Assembly: GCF_025766255.1 (NCBI RefSeq)
Contig: NW_026516688.1
Coordinates: 248,001-312,000 of the forward strand
Reading direction: 5' to 3'
DNA: 64,000 nt
DNA from: Zychaea mexicana
Lineage: Eukaryota; Mucoromycota; Mucoromycetes; Mucorales; Lichtheimiaceae
Position 1 is the stretch's first letter; every line of letters begins with the position of its first letter. The notes beneath the pieces are model-generated. The model was not told the origin of the DNA, did not search any database, and was given only the letters and a program-made list of their open reading frames with translations. Positions 38,399 through 48,866 of the stretch are shown one piece after another. The position numbers and the translations under genes were made by a program.

Positions 38399-39670
38399 AT
38401 GTCAAACATAAGCAGCCCTAATCTAAGCTCGGATGAATTCGATGAGAACGAGGTTCCCGATAACGCCCTGAAGGGTCTACTTCAAAAAGAACTCGAACTT
38501 CAACTCTTGATTGACGCCCTTCAAACCGAAATTGCACAACTCGAAGAACGTAATAATGGTGGCAAAGATAAAGGCAATCAAGAAGAGTTAGATGAAAAAG
38601 GTAAGGAATCGACTCTTTATTTCTTATATTGAACTTTTTTCATTCTTCTTGTTGTGTGTTATACTTATATCCTTGCATGAACGTTCCTTTTTCTTTTTCT
38701 AAGATCTCGAAGAGTTCGAGGCACCGGAATGGTGTGTGCCTATCAAGGCCAACGTAATGAGCTATGATTGGGACGTACGTATTAAAAGTGCAAAAGATAA
38801 CTAAATAGATAACAAGAGTGACTTCGTAGCTGTCTGTTGTGTGCTTGTGAATCTTGAATGACTGAATTTCTTTTCGACATTCTACTAGTCATTAGCAGCA
38901 GAAACACAGTTTGACGTTATTGTTGCCGATCCACCGTGGCAGTTGGCCACCCATGCTCCTACTCGTGGTGTAAGTTTATTCAAGGAAAAATACGCGGCAA
39001 AATGTTTATATTAACTTGACTTGAACATAATAGGTTGCTATTGCATATCAACAATTGCCTGATGTCTGTATTGAAGAAATTCCCATCCCAAAGCTTCAAA
39101 AGAACGGCTTCATCTTTATCTGGGTGATCAACAACAAGTACGCCAAGGCATTCCAGTTGATGGAACGATGGGGATACACGTAAGTTTGAGGCGACAGCAG
39201 AGAGAAAGAATGGTTTAATGGGATGCATGTATATGCAACAGACAGATGTGACGCTCTTTTACAAACATATTCAATCTGTTACTTTTAGGTATGTGGATGA
39301 TATTACATGGGTGAAGCAAACGGTTAACAGACGTATGGCAAAGGGTCACGGTTACTACTTGCAACACGCAAAGGAGACATGTTTGGTTGGAAAGAAGGGA
39401 GAGGATCCGCCAAACTGTCGACGATCGGTCGGTTCGGATGTGATCTTCTCGGAACGACGAGGACAAAGTCAAAAGCCAGAAGAGCTTTATGAGCTAATCG
39501 AGGAATTAGTACCCGATGGTAACGATTTTACTTTTCGTACTGGGAACTTCGCGTGACTATATAAAACATGATATGCTAACTTGGATATGACCTTAGGTAA
39601 ATATCTAGAAATTTTCGGTCGAAAGAACAACTTGCGCGATTATTGGGTTACCATCGGCAATGAATTATAA
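38399..39670 (+). CDS. MTA1: MT-A70 family N6-adenine methyltransferase, MTA1-like
   Basis: Predicted S-adenosylmethionine-dependent adenine-N6 methyltransferase. Exons 38399-38600, 38704-38774, 38889-38969, 39034-39179, 39289-39518, 39597-39670; 267 residues. The N-terminus is acidic with a short coiled-coil-like helix (about 24-52), and there are no CCCH zinc fingers, unlike METTL3/IME4. The catalytic DPPW is at residues 105-108 (VIVADPPWQL). Later blocks are GFIFIWVINNKYAKAFQLM, YVDDITWVKQTVNRR, KGHGYYLQHAKETCLVG, SQKPEELYELIEELVP and LEIFGRKNNLRDYWVTIGNE. Known family split: METTL3, METTL14, METTL4 and the MTA1 clade of ciliates and early-diverging fungi, which with MTA9 and cofactors methylates DNA at ApT sites. 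Small size, lack of zinc fingers and the NNKY/FGRKNN wording favour MTA1; an RNA substrate is not excluded. The key residues are intact. Confidence 0.88.
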
Positions 39671-40009
39671 CGTGCATTATAAAGCAAAATTACCAGTTGA
39701 TCCTTTTTCTCTCCCTCTCTCTCTCAACCCTTTCTTCCTCATTTTCGCGCTCACGTTCATTGTACCTATACACTCGCATTATCTGACACTTCCACTATAA
39801 AATAAACCGCCCATCACAGCAGATGTTACGCGTATTAGATGAATAATTGGTTTTACAAGACTCTAACTTTCAAGGGACCAGGAAGTTTTATACTCACATT
39901 GCTGGTTGGAAAATACGAAAAACCGTTACATGTGTCCTCTGTGCCCTCTTTGATTTAAAGTCAATGTCACGGCTCCACCATTAATACAAGAAAGAAACTA
40001 TAGGGGTCA
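39671..40009. other. Convergent 3' flanks of the methyltransferase and HET genes
   Basis: CT-rich tract at 39703-39760 and an AATAAA at about 39800-39805; no coding frame seen. Confidence 0.5.
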
Positions 40010-41785
40010 TCATTTAATAATAAAGGTTTTTTCCGGCAAGTTAACACCAGAGAGAAAGTACTCTATGTTTCCAATTCTGCATGTTCCAATAGCTCTGTAA
40101 TGTTTAGCACCTTGATCCTTTATAATAACCGGACAGCGTTTCCAGTCAGGCCAGTTGTCTTTGAAGCGCACACCCGTAAGTATCACCAAATTGCAGCCAA
40201 TTATGACACCCTCAGTTAGAGAAAAGTGTTCAAAACGTGCAACGGAGTCCTGTGGCCAAGCAGCGTCCCACCAGAATAAGTTCTCCTTTTTGACCGGGAA
40301 AAATTGCGCCATTAACCAAAGTGTTTCATGGAGCTTTTGGTTAAATTTCGATAGATCGTAAGTAGAATCCTGGCTGTTGAGTGACAATGGAAGAGATAGT
40401 ACTTTACTACTCTCTTGGCCAGGTAAATGAACCGAAAGACAAAGGATCCAGCGAACAAGCACTCCGTTGACATCAGCACTGGGGCCCTGAGGCACAGGTG
40501 GAAAATCTTCCTGTTTGAGTGGAAAAAACATCCTGCTTCGGATGTCTTCGTTTACCGAAATACTTGCACAAGTCACTTGCATAAGTTTTTCAGTAACGAT
40601 GTAGTTTTTAAATGTCGTTTTCGGATAATCGCTATATTCGAGGCGGAGAGGTAGTATATGCTCCCCTTGTACGCCAGTCCAAGATGGCAAGATCTTGTCA
40701 TGGACCTGGATTGGGACACTGTATGGATAGCGGTAGCGATGCTTGTATCCCGACAAATATTCTTTAAGGATAAGGGACACATCCGAAGCTTGCGCTAACT
40801 CTTCTTTAGGTCGGCCGATGCGTCTGTAATCTTTGTGTCGTCCAAAACACAGGATAGATATATCTTTTTGCGCCAAAAGTCGGTAGAATTGAAGCAATAA
40901 GTCGTTTACGGGCTCATCGTAGCTGATCGAGATACTCTTCATTAAATCAGGAAAAAGGTTGGCAAGTGCGAATACTCGGTCGTGCTCCTTTGTCGTTGTC
41001 CGTATGTGCGCATAATATAAAACAGTACTGACGTCCAAGTTTGGAAGCTTCTGACAAAGAGTGTGCAAGTTTGCTACTCTCTTGACCAGATGTCCCCAAG
41101 AATGTATATCGCGGCCGACAAAAAGTATCTTTGGTGATAGTAGTGCTTCTTCTAGAGTCCAGACACGTCTCATCCATTGAGAGGTATATATTTTGGGATA
41201 ATTCGGTTGTTGGTGGCTCAGAGCCCTTGTTTGGAGATAGCGGCGGGAGCAGAATTCCGGGACCAGTGCTACAGTGCAGTATGCATTGCGATAGATTTTG
41301 TGCATCTGACGTATCTCTCGCAGCTTTTCCTCTTTTTCTTTCTGATTGATGCACCATTGATCGTACCATATGTATTTGACATCAAAGTCTTTGCATATTT
41401 GTTGTATGATGCCTTCGAATTCAACAAACTTCACTCGACGCGGACTGCGTTTCCGACCTCTTGGTTTTCGTGGCACTCGTTTGGCTGAAAAAATGATCTT
41501 ATGCTTTTTATGATCAACCCGTTTTGTTTTACCATTTGCTTCGTCCATGATGATATCGCCAGACCAATTCCAAGAATATGATAGCGCACAATACCCCTCG
41601 TTCACGGTAGAGCCTTGAACTATACGCATGTCGGTCACACGAAGAAGTTTGCTTGGCATAAATTGTGGTTTTGGCAGAGTAGAAAATCGTTGAGGCGGGC
41701 GGGCAAATCGAAATAAACCATACTGAGTTTCTGAATACCATTGGTCATGATCAGAGTACTGTCGGGTACTGTAGGTAACGTACAT
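40010..41785 (-). CDS. HET (heterokaryon incompatibility) domain-like protein, intronless
   Basis: Single-exon frame of 591 residues. HET-like signature in order: GYCALSYSWNWSGDI (about 65-80), VKYIWYDQWCINQKEKEEK with REIRQMHKIYRNAYCTVALV (about 135-175), and WMRRVWTLEEALLSPKILFVG (about 203-223). These match the three blocks of PF06985-type HET domains (ALSY.W, IW.D..CI.Q, W..R.WT.QE). The central and C-terminal regions are not recognised; there is no TM segment. In filamentous Dikarya, HET domains trigger programmed cell death after non-self recognition; a comparable role here is inference. A Lys/Arg-rich insert (about 95-120, KRVPRKPRGRKRSPRRVK) splits blocks one and two. Lack of introns contrasts with its neighbours. 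Confidence 0.75.
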   Translation of the reverse strand: MYVTYSTRQYSDHDQWYSETQYGLFRFARPPQRFSTLPKPQFMPSKLLRVTDMRIVQGSTVNEGYCALSYSWNWSGDIIMDEANGKTKRVDHKKHKIIFSAKRVPRKPRGRKRSPRRVKFVEFEGIIQQICKDFDVKYIWYDQWCINQKEKEEKLREIRQMHKIYRNAYCTVALVPEFCSRRYLQTRALSHQQPNYPKIYTSQWMRRVWTLEEALLSPKILFVGRDIHSWGHLVKRVANLHTLCQKLPNLDVSTVLYYAHIRTTTKEHDRVFALANLFPDLMKSISISYDEPVNDLLLQFYRLLAQKDISILCFGRHKDYRRIGRPKEELAQASDVSLILKEYLSGYKHRYRYPYSVPIQVHDKILPSWTGVQGEHILPLRLEYSDYPKTTFKNYIVTEKLMQVTCASISVNEDIRSRMFFPLKQEDFPPVPQGPSADVNGVLVRWILCLSVHLPGQESSKVLSLPLSLNSQDSTYDLSKFNQKLHETLWLMAQFFPVKKENLFWWDAAWPQDSVARFEHFSLTEGVIIGCNLVILTGVRFKDNWPDWKRCPVIIKDQGAKHYRAIGTCRIGNIEYFLSGVNLPEKTFIIK

Positions 41786-42762
41786 TATCTATGATTTTAT
41801 TGTTACAGTACTGGCCATTAGAGACGGTTAAATTAATGTATAATGGACTAACTTTCATAAACGCTATAAGCACTTCAATGTATGAGCTGATGAAGAGTAC
41901 TTCTTGATATCGCTTTTGGGCTCTCCAGCATACAGATACCAATTTTTGATGCTTTTGTATAGAATTTAGCAAAGATAAAGCAATGACGATATAACGGAGG
42001 CAATTAAATAGAAAAGGGGTCGAAGACGAGATATATCGAGGAGAGAGGAAAAGAAAGAGGTTAATCGTCAAGATAATTTTTGCTGTTCTATTTTCCAACC
42101 GTGTGTAACGTCACGCCGCGTATTCGTACAACTTCAAACAGCCAAGCCGAAAGCTTACAGCGTTCAACGTACATCCACTAGTGATTCGCAAATCTAAATA
42201 GCAAGATAGATCCACATGGTTATAGTCGTAATTTATTAATACATACTCCTCTGCACCCTGTTCCCGTAAAGAAGTCAATCTAGCGTGTGTATCAACATCG
42301 TCTATTGAAATCTCACTACGGATTCTATTTTCCTTAGCTTGCCTGAAACTTGCAACGGCTGACTGCTGTCAACATTTAAATGATAAATAGCAGTAACAGA
42401 AATAAGTGCAATGATTAACTTACGAATTTGTAAGAGCATTCTATACCTGTGAAGAAAGTAGCTTATTGCATTAAGTAATTTGTAGAAAATGATAGTATAT
42501 TGTGGGCGAATGCATGGATTCTGTCTGACCTGATTATTTGCAGTTCATGCTTGATGGCTCGATTTAGTAATCCTGGGTAATCTCCACACAATTTTAAGTT
42601 CACGTTGTGGATTAAATTCGACCTTTTGTTTAAGAACGTTGTAACACTCTACTACTTTCTTGACTTTGCTGCACAATGACGGGTAAAATGATGAACTTGC
42701 ATAGTAGCCTTAGCTTTGATAGAATCGACATTAACAACAACTATATCTAACTGATTAAAAAG
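41786..42762. other. Region between the HET gene and PAN1
   Basis: Holds the HET promoter, the LYR-like debris above and, presumably, the first exon(s) and promoter of the EH-domain gene, which I could not place. The sequence is AT-rich with no other supportable frame. Confidence 0.4.
42111..42648 (-). other. Possible small spliced gene or relic upstream of the HET gene
   Basis: The minus strand holds a segment at 42530-42648 reading LKLCGDYPGLLNRAIKHELQ bounded by TAG and GTCAGA, a short one near 42424-42446 reading YRMLLQI, and an open segment at 42111-42362 reading QSAVASFRQAKENRIRSEIS and ARLTSLREQGAEEYVL to a TGA. Taken together they vaguely recall a LYR-motif (LYRM) mitochondrial assembly factor (YRMLLQ...R...FR). 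I could not make all splice phases agree, and no start codon was fixed. It may be a decayed gene or one with an unusual border. Confidence 0.3.
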
Positions 42763-45416
42763 ATATACGGCTCAGCTTCTTGGCTCAAGCTGACCAGTCC
42801 AAGTACCAATCGCTTTTCAGCCAAGCTTCGCCAAGTAGCCCATTCATGTCGGGTATGCAACTACTTGTCTTTTTTTCGTGTGTATGTGTTTAACAATATA
42901 AAAGCTCAATTTGTCGCATCGTCGGTCATCTATATATATATACTTTGTAGCTGATACGGCTAGAAATGTATTATCTCGTTCGGGTTTGGATGGCAACTCT
43001 TTGGCAAGGATTTGGTAATCGTCGCTCTCTGCCCTTTCCTTACTATTTTACACAGGTCGATTTTCCCGCTGAAGTTGATGAACTCTTTAGGGACCTTTCG
43101 AATGTCACCCAAGAACCACAACTCACATTCCCGGAATTTGCTGTGGCAATGTATTTGACATCGATGCGCATGGCGGGTCGCGACATTCCATCTGCATTGC
43201 CCGACCAAATACGAAACGAAATAGAAACAGCTACTGCTATAGTGAAATCGACTACCAGTAGCAATAGTACCCCTTCACCGGTTTACGGGAACGGCGGTGG
43301 CTTACAACCTATGGCTACAGGCATGGGAGTAGGAGGAGCATCGCCTCAGCGTTCTTTGTCGACTTCGATGCTTAGCAACTTGGCAGGCGGTCAGCAGCCT
43401 ATCCATCAACAACAGCAGCAGCAGCAGCAACAACAACAACAATTACAACAATCATTTCCTACCGGATTACAAGCACAAATGACGGGTATGCAGCCATTGC
43501 CTACGGGTATCCAATCACAGTCTACGGGCACGCCTTCACTTGGTAGTATCAGCAGTGGTGGTAGTGGCGGCATGCAGTCGCAACCTACTGGCTTTACGGG
43601 TATTCAATCACAACCGACTGGCATGACTTCGCTCCCCGGTGGCCTTCAATCGCAACAGCCGACAGGTATGCAGGTGCCTATGATGACAGGCGTTACGCCC
43701 ATGTTGGCTCCTGGCAACCAGCAGATTGCTATGCCAACAGGCATGTACGGCAACAATCTCGATTTCATGAACCGAATGATGCCCGGTGCAGCTCCGTCTG
43801 GTGGTCAGCAACCGCAGGAATTCCAAGCTGTATCGAGCAAAGTCAAGATACCCTGGGCGGTGACGAGCGAGGAAAAGCAGCGCTATTCAAAGATTTTTAA
43901 GGCCTGGGACGAGGAAAAGAAGGGATACTTGACAGGCGACAAGGCCAAGGAAATCTTTACGCAGTCAGGACTTGCTCAGAATGTATTGATGCAAATTTGG
44001 TAAGTTCAAGGAAAGAGGGGTTAGCGTGAACGTGTGATTTAGCATACAGCGATAGCGATAAGGAGTGGGGAAAGGCACTATGCATAAGTATTAGATAAAA
44101 TTGACTCTATATACAAACGCAGGAACTTGGCGGATCCAAACAATCAGGGCAAATTGAATGTGGACGAATTCTCGGTCGCAATGCACTTGATTTACAGAAA
44201 ACTGAACGGCTACGACGTGCCAACACACCTACCAACCGAACTGATACCTCCATCCACGCGCGAGCTTAAAGAGAGCGTCGACGGACTGAAGAAATCCATC
44301 TTGCATGACATTGCGCAAAAGCGCGGCATTCGCAATTTCAGCTCATCACCATCACTCTCGCCACCCACGCAACGTACGTCACGTGCTCGCTCTGTCAGCC
44401 CTGGACGCAAACCTGCAAAAGAGAAATACAAAGACGACGACAGTGCAGACACAGCTTATGTGTCGAGCGCACGACGCATGGGCCCTGATCGAAGCCGGTC
44501 AGGCAGCGTCACACCTACAGCATCCAAATCATCTGGAGCAACATCCAGCTACGGGTACCGCGGCAAACAGACCCGTATCTCGGATCTGCGCAAGCAAGTC
44601 AAGGAGCATCAGCAACGGATAAAAGACTTGGAACACGAGGCAGTGGCCAGAAAGGCCAAGCCTTACAAGGAGCTGTCATATACCGAGCAAAAAGATATCG
44701 ACGACGTCAAGGCAAAAGTACGCGAGTTGCAGTCAGAGATTGTACGATCAGGCGGTGATGAAGCTGGGATTTCATGGGAAAAATACACGGCACGGACAAG
44801 CGAGTTGGCAGAGGCCGCAGAGCAAGAGAAATCCTTGGAATCCGAGGTCCAATACTTGATTGAAACGTCTATACGCGGCCTTGTGCGACAGTTGCATGAA
44901 ACAGAGGATGATTTAGCTGAAAAGAAAAAGCAGCTGGCAAAGAACAAGGCCGCCAAGGCCAGTACGGCAGAGCCATCGTATGATATTGTGGGCACAGGAC
45001 CGAATGGTGAAGTGACAGAAAATGACAAGATCCGCGCCAAGGCAAAGGCTATGGTTGCAGCCCGTATGGGCAAGATCACCGGCAAATCAAATAAGGTGGA
45101 TGTCACTGCAGAAATTGAAGCGGCCGAAGAAGAGCGGTTGGCATTTATTGCTCATGCCGACTCTGTATCGACATGTTTGAGCGAATGGGAAGATGCTATC
45201 GACTCAATCCGCATGGAGACAAGTCTGCTTGGCCTGGATATCCGCAAACACGAGCAAGACCAGCGTGCCATTGATGAACGGCATCGATTCGAGTCTGGCG
45301 AAGGTGTTGCTGCCGATTTGAAGGAGTTCATTCAACAGCTGTCGTTCGAAACGGCTACAGCAAAGGCACCCGATGTAGATCCTAGCTTTGAATCCCGTTT
45401 CCCATCGTTTGAATAA
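42763..45416 (+). CDS. PAN1: PAN1-type EH-domain endocytic actin regulator, 5' exon(s) not placed
   Basis: Endocytic coat scaffold coupling clathrin adaptors to Arp2/3 actin assembly at cortical patches. Exons 42763 (or 42776)-42852, 42951-43014, 43091-43999, 44123-45416; about 780 residues after an unresolved start. EH1 starts at LSFLAQADQSKYQSLF and continues through ARNVLSRSGLDGNSLARIW and DLSNVTQEPQLTFPEFAVAM. A Gln tract follows, then repeats LQAQMTG, IQSQSTG, MQSQPTG and IQSQPTG. These fit the LxxQxTG sites phosphorylated by Prk1/Ark1 kinases in yeast Pan1. EH2 runs from IPWAVTSEEKQRYSKIF to NQGKLNVDEFSVAMHLIYRK. A coiled coil (about 44560-45350) ends the protein at ESRFPSFE; the proline-rich and WH2 region of yeast Pan1 is missing. 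EDE1/END3 are less likely given the LxxQxTG repeats and coiled-coil order. Confidence 0.87.
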
Positions 45417-45720
45417 TAATGTAGACTCATACTGTTTCTCTAAACCAAAGCAGTCGATACCGCCACTCCCTTCCTTTTGATTTTCCTTTTGATCCACTCC
45501 ATAGAGAATATCAATACTCAACTCACACACACACACACACACATACGCGCGCACACACCTTCTCATATACATACGTCCTCACTCTATCTCTTGACCATTC
45601 GCCTAATGTAAATGCTTCTCTTCCCCATCTCTATTGTGTGTGTAAACGTTTTTGCTATAGTTATGAAGAAGATGGAAAAAAAAGAAAGTTTTTTTTTGTT
45701 AACTTATTGATTACAACTTT
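45417..45720. other. Convergent 3' flanks of PAN1 and the NDUFAF4-like gene
   Basis: CT-rich sequence with a CA dinucleotide run at about 45525-45561 (followed by cgcgcgcacac); no coding frame seen. Confidence 0.5.
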
Positions 45721-46626
45721 CTAGTCTTCAAACAAATCTTGTAAACGTTTCTCTTTCTTTTCTGCATCTGTCAATGTCCGTTCTGCCTGTTCCTTTTTGC
45801 CACTACTACTACCAATCGTTGCTGCTGTTTCTGACTTTTCCACTCGGATCTTCTGCTTGATTTCCTCGTTGCGTGCAATTGCCGTATCCAGTGCCTGTTG
45901 CCATTCTTGTTTATTTTCAGCCCAAATACCGTATTTGCGATTCTTTTGGTCGTCTGGTCTAGCAGGCAATACAGCCATGGTATTATAATACTTGTACAAG
46001 CTTTGTAATGTCGGCACATCCAATCCATAGTCTCGCGACAGGCCTTGCAGCACCTTTTCGTTATTCAAGTCGCCTGGCGCTAATCGTTTACGTTGCTCCA
46101 AGGCAGAGAAAATGACATCAATCGTGGTTCGATTAGGAACTTGGGATAGTCGGCCGAGGTCTTCGTCTTCTTCGATCCGTTGTCGTTCACGGATGATATG
46201 TAGCATATTATCAGACTACATGGTGTGTGTCAGTCAGCATATGGCTATTTAATTTTGTTTATGCATTTTAAACATAGAGAACAAGCTACACTTACAGTTC
46301 GCATACGCGTAACCGTAGGTTCTACTTTAACTGGACCTATTTTTGTGAGCTTCTTGTGTAATTCAGGATCGCGTTGTTCTTCCTCTTCTTCTGTTGGGTT
46401 CGATATGCGAATCCGTTAGTGACAAAGCTTGAGTAATCGATCGCTTAATTTTTGTTTTAGAAAAGGAAATGATTTATAAACCTGGTAATGGTGCATCGGG
46501 TGCTGCAGCTGCTTGCTTATAATCGTCATGAATGGTTGAAGGTGATGCCGTAGGTTTTGAAAGATTCTCGCTTTTGACTTGTTTCGGTAGTCGACGAGCA
46601 GCTTCTCGCGATGTCGTAGCACCCAT
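45721..46626 (-). CDS. NDUFAF4-like mitochondrial complex I assembly factor
   Basis: Exons on the minus strand: 46482-46626, 46296-46390, 45721-46215; 244 residues. The protein begins MGATTSREAARRLP, like the MGA... start of animal NDUFAF4, and contains QRDPELHKKL, VPNRTTIDVIFSALEQRKRL and VLQGLSRDYGLDVPTLQSLY followed by KYYNTMAVLP. The last block corresponds to the family's 'EKIMQEYQLEQKDVNSLLKYF' region. A charged coiled-coil-like tail (about 190-244) is longer than in the animal protein (175 residues). Known family role: early assembly of respiratory complex I. Gly2 could be N-myristoylated. The match is by motif order, not strong identity, so another fungal family with the same fold is possible. 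Confidence 0.65.
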
Positions 46627-47198
46627 GTTGTTTTGTTGTTGGAGTTGAAAAAAGTAAAAGCAGTTTCGAATTTCGCTGGTGCTTGTGTCACCTAAAGATT
46701 TTTGGTTGTGGGGTTAGCTCTCTCTTTAGTCACTTCAAATGCCAAAACGACTCGTTAATTTGAAAGCAGAACAGAAGGACTTTAATTGAGTTGTAATAGT
46801 GGTAACGGTAGTAGTAATAGTAGTATGAAATGGTGGAATTGATTGTGCTACCACTATGCACTGCTATACGCTTTGCTGTGCAATGCGATATTAAAAAGGT
46901 TCTGTGCGTGCTTGTGAGAAGAGTGTGCGGGTGAATTAAATGTAAAATAGGGATTAGTTTGTAAAGGAATAGGAGTTAAGAGTAATAGCAATGGAAGAAT
47001 GAATGAATGAATGAATGAATGTAACGGAAGGATTGTATATATACATATTTTGCTTTGAGTGATGTTGTTGCTGTGTAAATGTATTGCGGATTGTGTAGTA
47101 GAACGATTACTTACTACTCTAAGTAGTAGTTCTCGGGAATATTCGAGGAAGAGAGAAAGAGGAGAAAGGGCGGGCAAAAGATAGTGTGTTGGTGTGAA
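46627..47198. other. Intergenic upstream of the NDUFAF4-like gene
   Basis: Contains a (GAAT)6 microsatellite at 46997-47020, a TAG/TAA-rich stretch near 46800-46830 and the 3' flank of the acidic membrane-protein gene. No coding frame is supported. Confidence 0.5.
46997..47020. repeat. (GAAT)6 microsatellite
   Basis: Six perfect tandem GAAT units in intergenic sequence. Confidence 0.95.
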
Positions 47199-48866
47199 TT
47201 ACGGCGTACCACCGTTGGAGTATCTGTACAGCGCAGCAGAATTAATGCTGCTGAGCGAAGTGTGTCGTTGATGCTGAAGTCGTACATTTTGGGATCGTGC
47301 GCTTGCTGAACCAGTGGAAAGCTTACGAACATGACCCGCGGATGCTCTTCGAGCGTTGCTGCTATGATGGTATCCCGCGGAAAGGCCGCTTTTCTCGTCT
47401 AAAACGACTGGTGATGAATCGTTATGAGTGGTAGTAAATTCTCGGCCCAAGTCTATATTTTACAGATGGACATAAAGGGGTTAAAAATAAGCAGGGTCTC
47501 ACAATTGTGATACAAAGGAAGAGCGGAAAAGATATATTACCCTGGGTATAATAAACCTATAAGCGTAATAAAGGGGGAGAGTCATTTAGCATTCATACGT
47601 TTTATATGTTGTTGAATAAAATGCGCTGTGTGCAGAATAAGCTTACGGGTAATCGGGCAGCAGCTTGATCGTACTTGTAATTCAACTGCTTTCGCCAGTC
47701 ATGGTGTGTCGCAATGGCTTCAGATGACGACAACTAATTATATGGGTTGGAGGGCCGCGGGTTAACTCTTTCACGAATGTGAAATCAAAGAGAGTGGTAT
47801 GTGTGTAATCCTGTGTTACCTGTGCTGCTCCTGAGGATCGTCTCACAAGAATTAGTACGAGAATGGCTACACCGGCGAAATATTTCCAAAAATGCCTTTG
47901 CCAGTGTGAACCAGCAGCAGCGGCAGCGGCAGTAGACTTCTTTGAAGGTGGGGATTGGTAACGAGATCGTGTGTGCTGGTAAAAGTTGCCCGGATCGACC
48001 TTGTCCTTGTGAGGTCGGCGATGGATCACCATGGCTGGGTTGTTTGCGGATGATTGATCAACAAATAATGCCTCTTCTGGTGCTTCGTCTGCTGCTACTA
48101 CTGCTGCGCCCACTTGTTCGTCGTCGTCGTCGTCGATGGTATCCAATGATTCACCAGGCTCAGGAATTTGTCGATAAAAGTCAAAGTCATCGGTATTCTT
48201 GTTCTTGAACATGGGCAGGCCCGTGTCTGGATCAATGGTCACCGAATCGGCATTGTCAAAGAGAATGCTCTCGACGTGTTCACTGATATCTTCGCCTTCT
48301 TCGTCTTCTTGTTGTGACTTTGCATAAGATGGTCCTTGCTCACCGCTGATATCGTCTTGTTCGTCTGCGAATTCCAGTTCATCGCCATCGTCATCATCGT
48401 CATCCGTAGCCCCGGCAACAGCGTATTCTTCAAAGAGCCGGATGGCTTCTTGCTCAGATGACGCTGTTGTATGAATAGCAATTGGCACAACACCTTCTTG
48501 AACAATGACAAAACGGCCATCTTCATTGAGCGTATAATGGACACCTTCATAAACGATATCCTGCTCACCATCTTTTTGATGTACATGTAGGAATTCGTCG
48601 TCAGCAGTATCATCTTCTTGCAACTGGTCTTCAGTAGTGCTGTCAGTAATCGAAGACATCATCACTGCTGGTTCTTGTTGTTCGCTAACAATATCGTTAT
48701 TGTTGTTGTTGTTGATGAGCACGTCTTCGTTCAAAAATGCGGCAGCGTCGGATTCAAGGTCACCGCTGCTATTGCTGTCAACGGCGTCGCCGTATTCAGG
48801 AATTATAGCCGCATGGCATGTAATGGCAGCAATATAGAGTACAAGTAGTATAAGTTTTGGATACAT
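47199..48866 (-). CDS. Acidic type I membrane protein, function unknown
   Basis: Exons on the minus strand: 47820-48866, 47647-47733, 47541-47556, 47199-47452; 467 residues. A signal peptide (MYPKLILLVLYIAAITCHA) starts the protein. About 280 acidic residues follow, with Asn, Asp and Glu runs and one more ordered segment (VHYTLNEDGRFVIVQEGVVP). A single TM segment (FAGVAILVLILV, about 330-342) is followed by a basic, Ser-rich cytosolic tail of about 120 residues ending in SNGGTP. The third exon is a 16-nt microexon (VYYTQ plus one base), needed to keep the last exon in frame. In-frame ATGs upstream (to 49229) lie in leader sequence; the chosen start gives the signal peptide. I do not recognise the family; the acidic lumenal domain and topology would suit an ER/secretory-pathway protein, as inference. 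Confidence 0.75.

Noticed and set aside
42966..43090. Continuous frame from 42966 joining the PAN1 exons without an intron
   Set aside because: It replaces the EH-domain Trp-Asp-Leu-Ser junction by unrelated residues; a GTAATC donor at 43015 and the AG at 43089-43090 restore the family sequence.
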